A stretch of 60,000 nucleotides of DNA from Lineus longissimus (lineage: Eukaryota; Nemertea; Pilidiophora; Heteronemertea; Lineidae), in assembly GCF_910592395.1 (NCBI RefSeq), contig NC_088321.1, positions 16,432,001 through 16,492,000 of the forward strand, read 5' to 3'. This document shows positions 55,501-60,000 of the stretch, one piece after another. Positions within the stretch are counted from its first letter, which is position 1; each line of letters starts with the position of its first letter. The translations under genes and the position numbers were made by a program. The notes beneath the pieces were generated by a model. The model was not told the origin of the DNA. It ran no database searches and saw only the letters and a program-made list of their open reading frames with translations.

Positions 55501-56050
55501 CTGCTCCAGGCAACACGGAAATCGATCGGGCTATTTGTATTGCTGGTGGTATCTCGCTGCTATGACTGTCACGTGTAGTCGACTGCTGGTGCAGCATTAC
55601 ATGTTGCGAGCAATGTGCATGCGCTCAGTGTCTTCACTCAACCAATCTTTACGAATTCTAGAGTTTACTCCACGAGGATTCGGCTTATATATCCTGCGGC
55701 AAAACGGAAATCGATCGAAATTATTTGGATGATTTGGTTTCGCCAGTGGCCTCGCTTCATTTGATCGAATAAAGTCGTCTGCTGTAGGGACATTACTGTA
55801 GATCATCTACAGTTTCGCCATTGTCCACAATGGCGTCTTCAGGACTGATGCTGTTCTCGTCCGATCTCGCAACCTCTAGAGAGAAGACATTACTGAAGGG
55901 AAATAACCTGACGGCAGTATGATTGTGTATGGCAAACATTCGCTCAGTATTCACCACTTTAGAGCAATCACACGAGGAATGAGGCCCCTCTTCCTCATGG
56001 CAACACGGCGATCGAAATCGATCGAGATGATTGCGTCGCGTTCGTGGCTT
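55501..56050. repeat. Weak three-copy repeat containing GAAATCGATCG
   Basis: CGGAAATCGATCG occurs at about 55517 and 55705, and CGAAATCGATCGAGATGA at about 56014. Each is followed by GGT-TCGC or GCGTCGCG-type words. Similarity outside the core is low. Confidence 0.4.
55805..55885 (-). repeat. Repeat family D, copy 3
   Basis: GTTTCGCCATTGTCCACAAT, GGCGTCTTCAGGACTGATGC and GTCCGATCTCGCAACCTC are the reverse of the copy at 35040-35130. Confidence 0.6.
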
Positions 56051-56175
56051 ATCGCTTTATTAGTAGCTACGCCGCTGGCATTGTCGCGAATTTGATTCAT
56101 ATGCAGCATCCAGCGACGTTCAATTCGTAAGGACATATTAGGATAGATTATCTTCCTCACTGTAGCCAATAACAT

Positions 56176-56515
56176 ACTATATAGTGTTTTGATTATGGTC
56201 TTCTCAGGGACAGGTCAAAGAGGTCGGTGCAACAGGCGCAAGACTCAATCAGTCAGTCGATCGATCACATTATCAATCGAATCCCAATCAATCTAACCCA
56301 ACTGACAATGCATCACTCAGGTTGGCGTCTAATCGATGGATTGTGTCCCTCACTATATAGCCCATAGTCTTTTGATTATGATCTTCTCAAGGACAGGTCT
56401 AAGAGGTCGGTGTAACAGGCGTATGGGAGGTCAATCGCGTCATCAATCAAACGGACGCCAGCCCAAATGAGAAAACATCACTAAGGCCAGCGTCTAATCG
56501 ATTGATTGGGTGATC
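56176..56515. repeat. Two-copy tandem repeat of about 180 bp
   Basis: Each copy has TATAG, TTTTGATTATGGTCTTCTCA (or ATCTTCTCA), GGACAGGTC, AAGAGGTCGGTG, AACAGGCG, CATCACT and GGCGTCTAATCGAT. The second begins at about 56357. Confidence 0.8.
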
Positions 56516-56634
56516 TATAAGTTGACTGACTGATTCTGAATCTTGATGTACCTGTGCCTAGTTAGAGCACAGTCTCAATATCTTGTCGATCAGTACGAGT
56601 AGGCCTATCAATACACTACGTTTATTAGGCCTAT

Positions 56635-57010
56635 CGACCGCCCTGAAAGCGGTTTCGTGGGGGTCAATGTTTAGGATTTGCTCCGATGATCCTTTGATTA
56701 CACCTTGCCCCTCAATGTATTGACATTGCTCAGCTTCCAGACAATACGCGGAAGCTGCGGTGACAATACCGCTCGAGGTTCAGTGTGCCTTTGATGAGAC
56801 ATTAGAACAATGGGAGCAAAGGTGTGAGGTGGCTTCGTTTAAAGACAGTTGACCATGTATTCGGCTCGGCTTGCATGCTTTTAACTCGAGGTATTAGGCG
56901 GGGGCGAAATGAGGTGATAGAACAATGGGGATTTCGGCCCGGCTTTGGTCAAAGACAATAGACTGCGTATTGGACTCGGAATTCTTTTGATTTCGGGTTA
57001 GGGTGTCAAA
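56635..57010 (-). repeat. Repeat family B, copies 5 and 6, partly tandem
   Basis: 56640-56720 has GGTTTCGTGGGGGTCAATGT and TGATCCTTTGATTACACC. 56790-57010 has two heads in a row, each with AGAACAATGGG and CAAAGACA, then TAGACTGCGTATTGG or TGACCATGTATTCGG, and CTTTTAACT or TTTTGATT. It is fragmentary. Confidence 0.55.
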
Positions 57011-58627
57011 ATGACGTGATGTAATATACATATTGGTAATGCCCTTGTCAGTCATACCAGTCTAATTATTATCAATGGCTCTCATTCACGAAATGTCGCG
57101 CTCTTTGCAAATGTATTTACAAGTTGTTATTATTGGGGAACTGGATTATGGTCTAATTTCAATACATCAATGCTTCATTCACAAAATGTCGCGCTCTTTG
57201 CAATTGTTACTAATATCGGATGATTAATGCCATCGTTACACTTTGATAAACTTGATATGAAATATTTCAGTATTTTTGTTCCTGACATTCATTCATCTAG
57301 CTCATATCTGATAATACGAACAAACACTAATGACCTTTTCATTGCTGTAACGCCCAACACTTGCATTGCCGCCGCCGTCGCCTGATGCTTAGACTGAGAT
57401 CGTGGGACTTGGCAACACATATATTGATGCGTGATACAGGGCCTTTGAACAAGACGACCGACCGGTGTGACCGTTCTAATCAATCCAATCAACACGGCAC
57501 AGCTTGCCCGGCGAGCATGCCGATTAACAGATAATTAACAGTTTAAAGTTCAACTCCACCTCTTTGGGTTAATCAGCGCTGTGATGAGTGACGTATTTAT
57601 CAATGGGTGATCCGTGATTAAAGTATTGAAAAAATCCTTCTCGGCGAATGCGTCAACAGGCGCTAAAAGTGCAACCGAATCACTTGAAAGAGATGTGTAT
57701 GATATTAGAGTGGCTGTATCGACTCAAACGCCCACATGAAGTCGGGGGTGGCAGTGTGTTGTGTTTTCCTCAATAATCCATTCACCAAAGTTGTATATAT
57801 TGAATTTTCCCTCAAAAAATCAATTCGAGATTAAAAATATTTGAAACAAAGCAATTCTTTTCTCCCTTCCGTTCATTGAAGATAACTAGTTCAGTGTTTT
57901 CAAATGACGTATATGGACGTTATTCACAAAGCATCGAATGTTAGTTAGGTTTTTTACATTTCAATACGCAGTCTGGGGACAAGGTTTACTATCGAGGTTG
58001 GTTGCTCCACAGGAGTGCGATATTTTTCCCAAACAACAATAATAAACCTGCGCGTTTAATCGTGAACCTGATCACAATGGACGGCGTATTGCAGCGATAT
58101 ATCAAATAGATCCTGATAGCGTTATTGACATCAGTTCCGCCCATTTGACTCCAAACTAGGTTAAATATAGCGGCGAGTTAGACACTGACCTGTCAAACAG
58201 CCGGTGCAGCAGTCAAAAGTTAGGATTCTTTTCTACAAGTCCTAAAAATATACTCAAAGCAAAAAGAATCTCCCGATGATCAAGCTGGTCCCAAACGTCA
58301 TCAGTATTCCTTGATGGTGTCATAATCTCACTGCGTAAACCATTCAGCCTGATTATCTAAAATATGATTCCCAGATGCTTGTTGATTCAACGTGAATAGA
58401 CCTCAAACTCTAAAACCTTCCAGACGCATTTGACTTGCATGAAACTACCGAACCGAACATCTTCCTTATGCATTTTAATCAGCAAACAAGAAATCAAGGC
58501 ACTAGCATGCGGAATCTTGCCGATCTCAAAAAATGATCTTAGTTGTGATCCAGGAGAGGTCTTTCATCTTTGAACTGGAAATGAGCTTGCCAGGCTGCAT
58601 CTTCTCGTTACCAGGCCTACTTCAAGG
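57011..58627. other. No gene recognised; one short duplication
   Basis: CACAAAATGTCGCGCTCTTT with GCAA-TGT occurs at about 57090 and 57180. The minus-strand frame 57289-57495 has no known motif. Confidence 0.3.
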
Positions 58628-58774
58628 CCTGGGCCCGGGTGTTAAAAACAAGTTTGGTGACTAACGCGGGTATAAACTTAACATGGCGTTAAGTCTAACG
58701 GCTTAACTGAAGGAGATAACGCCAAGTTAACGCCAGCGTTAGTGACAACATTTGTTTTGAACAACCGGGCCCTG
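58628..58774. mobile_element. Short fold-back element with GGGCCCGG ends
   Basis: The left end CTGGGCCCGGGTGTTAAAAA and the reverse complement of the right end (CCAGGGCCCGGTTGTTCAAA) run on together through ACTAACGC-GGT and GGCGTTA. The element is about 147 bp long and is almost wholly palindromic. Such small GGGCCCGGTTGTTC-type MITEs are common in animals; that link is from memory, not a search. Confidence 0.65.
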
Positions 58775-58949
58775 GACATTTGCTTTGAAAGAGCCCAGTT
58801 TCATAGTTAGTGTTCCCCATATTTCAGTGTTACCCTATCCACTCCCCGTATCAGTGTTACCTTATTCACACTAACTAGACATCAACCAATCGAAGCCTGC
58901 CCCAGTAGAGGCAGTGACTTCACCCACTCAACCAAAATCAACATGTAAC

Positions 58950-59230
58950 TTGAAAGAACTTTATTTGCATTACAACCAACACCCATAGAAGTGAAGTTGT
59001 ATCTACAATAACTAATTACACCAGTCTGATTACACCTAATCCCTAGGTGACACTGAGCTTCTTATGGAGCTTATAACAACCACAGGCGCTAATCTGTGGC
59101 CGGGTAGCACTGACAAGCATATTAAGCCGTGCATACTGCACCGTGAAAAGCTTGGGATATCCTGAGATAGAACTCTCATACGCTCTGAGGTATTGATGGT
59201 CATGGCCCCATAGAGAACCAAACCACAATA
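58950..59230 (-). other. Possible minus-strand 3' end of a transcript
   Basis: TTTATTTGCATTAC (AATAAA on the minus strand at about 58961) lies about 80 bp past the stop of a minus-strand frame (59043-59228) that reads ACGCYKLHKKLSVT-like at its end. The protein is not recognised. It could be the last exon of a gene that begins further up, or the 3' end of a retroelement. Confidence 0.25.
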
Positions 59231-59234
59231 GGGC

Positions 59235-59255
59235 CGGACACTTTTCCAGGGGGGG
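59235..59255. repeat. Repeat family F, copy 2
   Basis: Identical over 21 bp to 1707-1727, ending in a poly-G run. The run is longer here. Confidence 0.35.
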
Positions 59256-60000
59256 GGGACTCGCTACTTCTACATCACCATCTTGTTTAATTGCACTTCA
59301 TAAATCATGCAACAAATTCGAAACATTTCTTTCCAAACTTTGCTGACAAATGGCCGCTCTGTCACGAAATCCCTTTGGCAAGCACGGCGTGCTGGCGTTA
59401 ACATATTGCAATTTACCAGTCGAGCTGTTTGACATGAATCATGCAACACATGTTGGGGAGATATTAGTCCCATTTGTTCAACATTTATGAAATGACTTTA
59501 GCATCGTGATTTGATGTCAACAAGCTAAGCACTGATCAGAAGGACAAGCTTAGTATCAACATCTCCTTGGCAGGCTGATCTTTAGAACTGCAGTTGCTCT
59601 GAGCATCATATAAATCAGCATGTTGTGTCGACCTTTCTCCTGTGCAGAATATTCATGATACAACTTTAGCATACTGCCGGGAGCATATTGGTAGTGTTTA
59701 CTGCTTGTGAGGGAACATATGTCGTGGAGAAGCCACCACATTCCTAATGATCTCCTAGGTTGAATATGGAACTGGAACGAATATGCGCTGTAGCATATGT
59801 TAACCTCGCTGTTCATGCAAACTGATGTGACATACAGCGGTCCCTCAACGAATGATATATGTATGCTTCCATCCAGTACATATGTTATCCCCGAGACTAC
59901 TCACACAGATGGCTGCCTGAACACGCTTGTATAATTCATCATACTGGCAGAAAATCGAAAGCAATGACACCGAGCTGTTAGAGGAAGATACCTCACCATT
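59256..60000. other. No gene recognised
   Basis: A minus-strand frame at 59556-59816 (86 codons) has no known motif. It could be an exon of a gene that continues outside the window. Confidence 0.3.

Overview
The window is nuclear DNA from an animal. Genes are split by GT-AG introns, most of the sequence is non-coding, and there is a rich mix of decayed transposons, fold-back elements and minisatellites. No tool was run, so the species is not identified. The gene families and repeat style fit a marine invertebrate such as a lophotrochozoan or a cephalochordate; that is inference.

Two genes can be assembled confidently. On the + strand (792-2662) four exons, all joined in phase 0, encode a 267-residue four-helix membrane protein of MARVEL type. 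On the - strand (26169 down to 6019) sixteen exons join without a frame error into a 987-residue type II membrane M1 aminopeptidase (aminopeptidase N-like) with a complete active site: GAMEN, HEVAH, an 18-residue spacer, Glu, and the catalytic Tyr.

The aminopeptidase locus has two unusual aspects. First, three different exons (4, 9 and 13) each have decayed tandem copies just upstream of the surviving copy; exon 13 has two. Second, the 10.1-kb intron 1 holds, on the opposite strand, a broken multi-exon integrase gene (about 17.8-20.3 kb). It has an intact D-58-D-35-E triad and a GPY motif and resembles Ginger/GIN-type integrases. The same intron holds a 281-bp tandem duplication, a perfect 14-bp minisatellite and a tRNA-derived sequence.

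From 26 to 60 kb I recognise no intact gene. The sequence is built from short local duplications (two to eight copies, periods 23 to about 350 bp), fold-back elements, at least six dispersed repeat families (called A to F here), and the 3' end of a non-LTR retrotransposon (46.2-46.4 kb). Local tandem duplication is the common theme and probably also produced the dead exon copies in the aminopeptidase gene. The first 5.2 kb holds eight perfect TGACGTCA (CRE) palindromes, far more than chance predicts.
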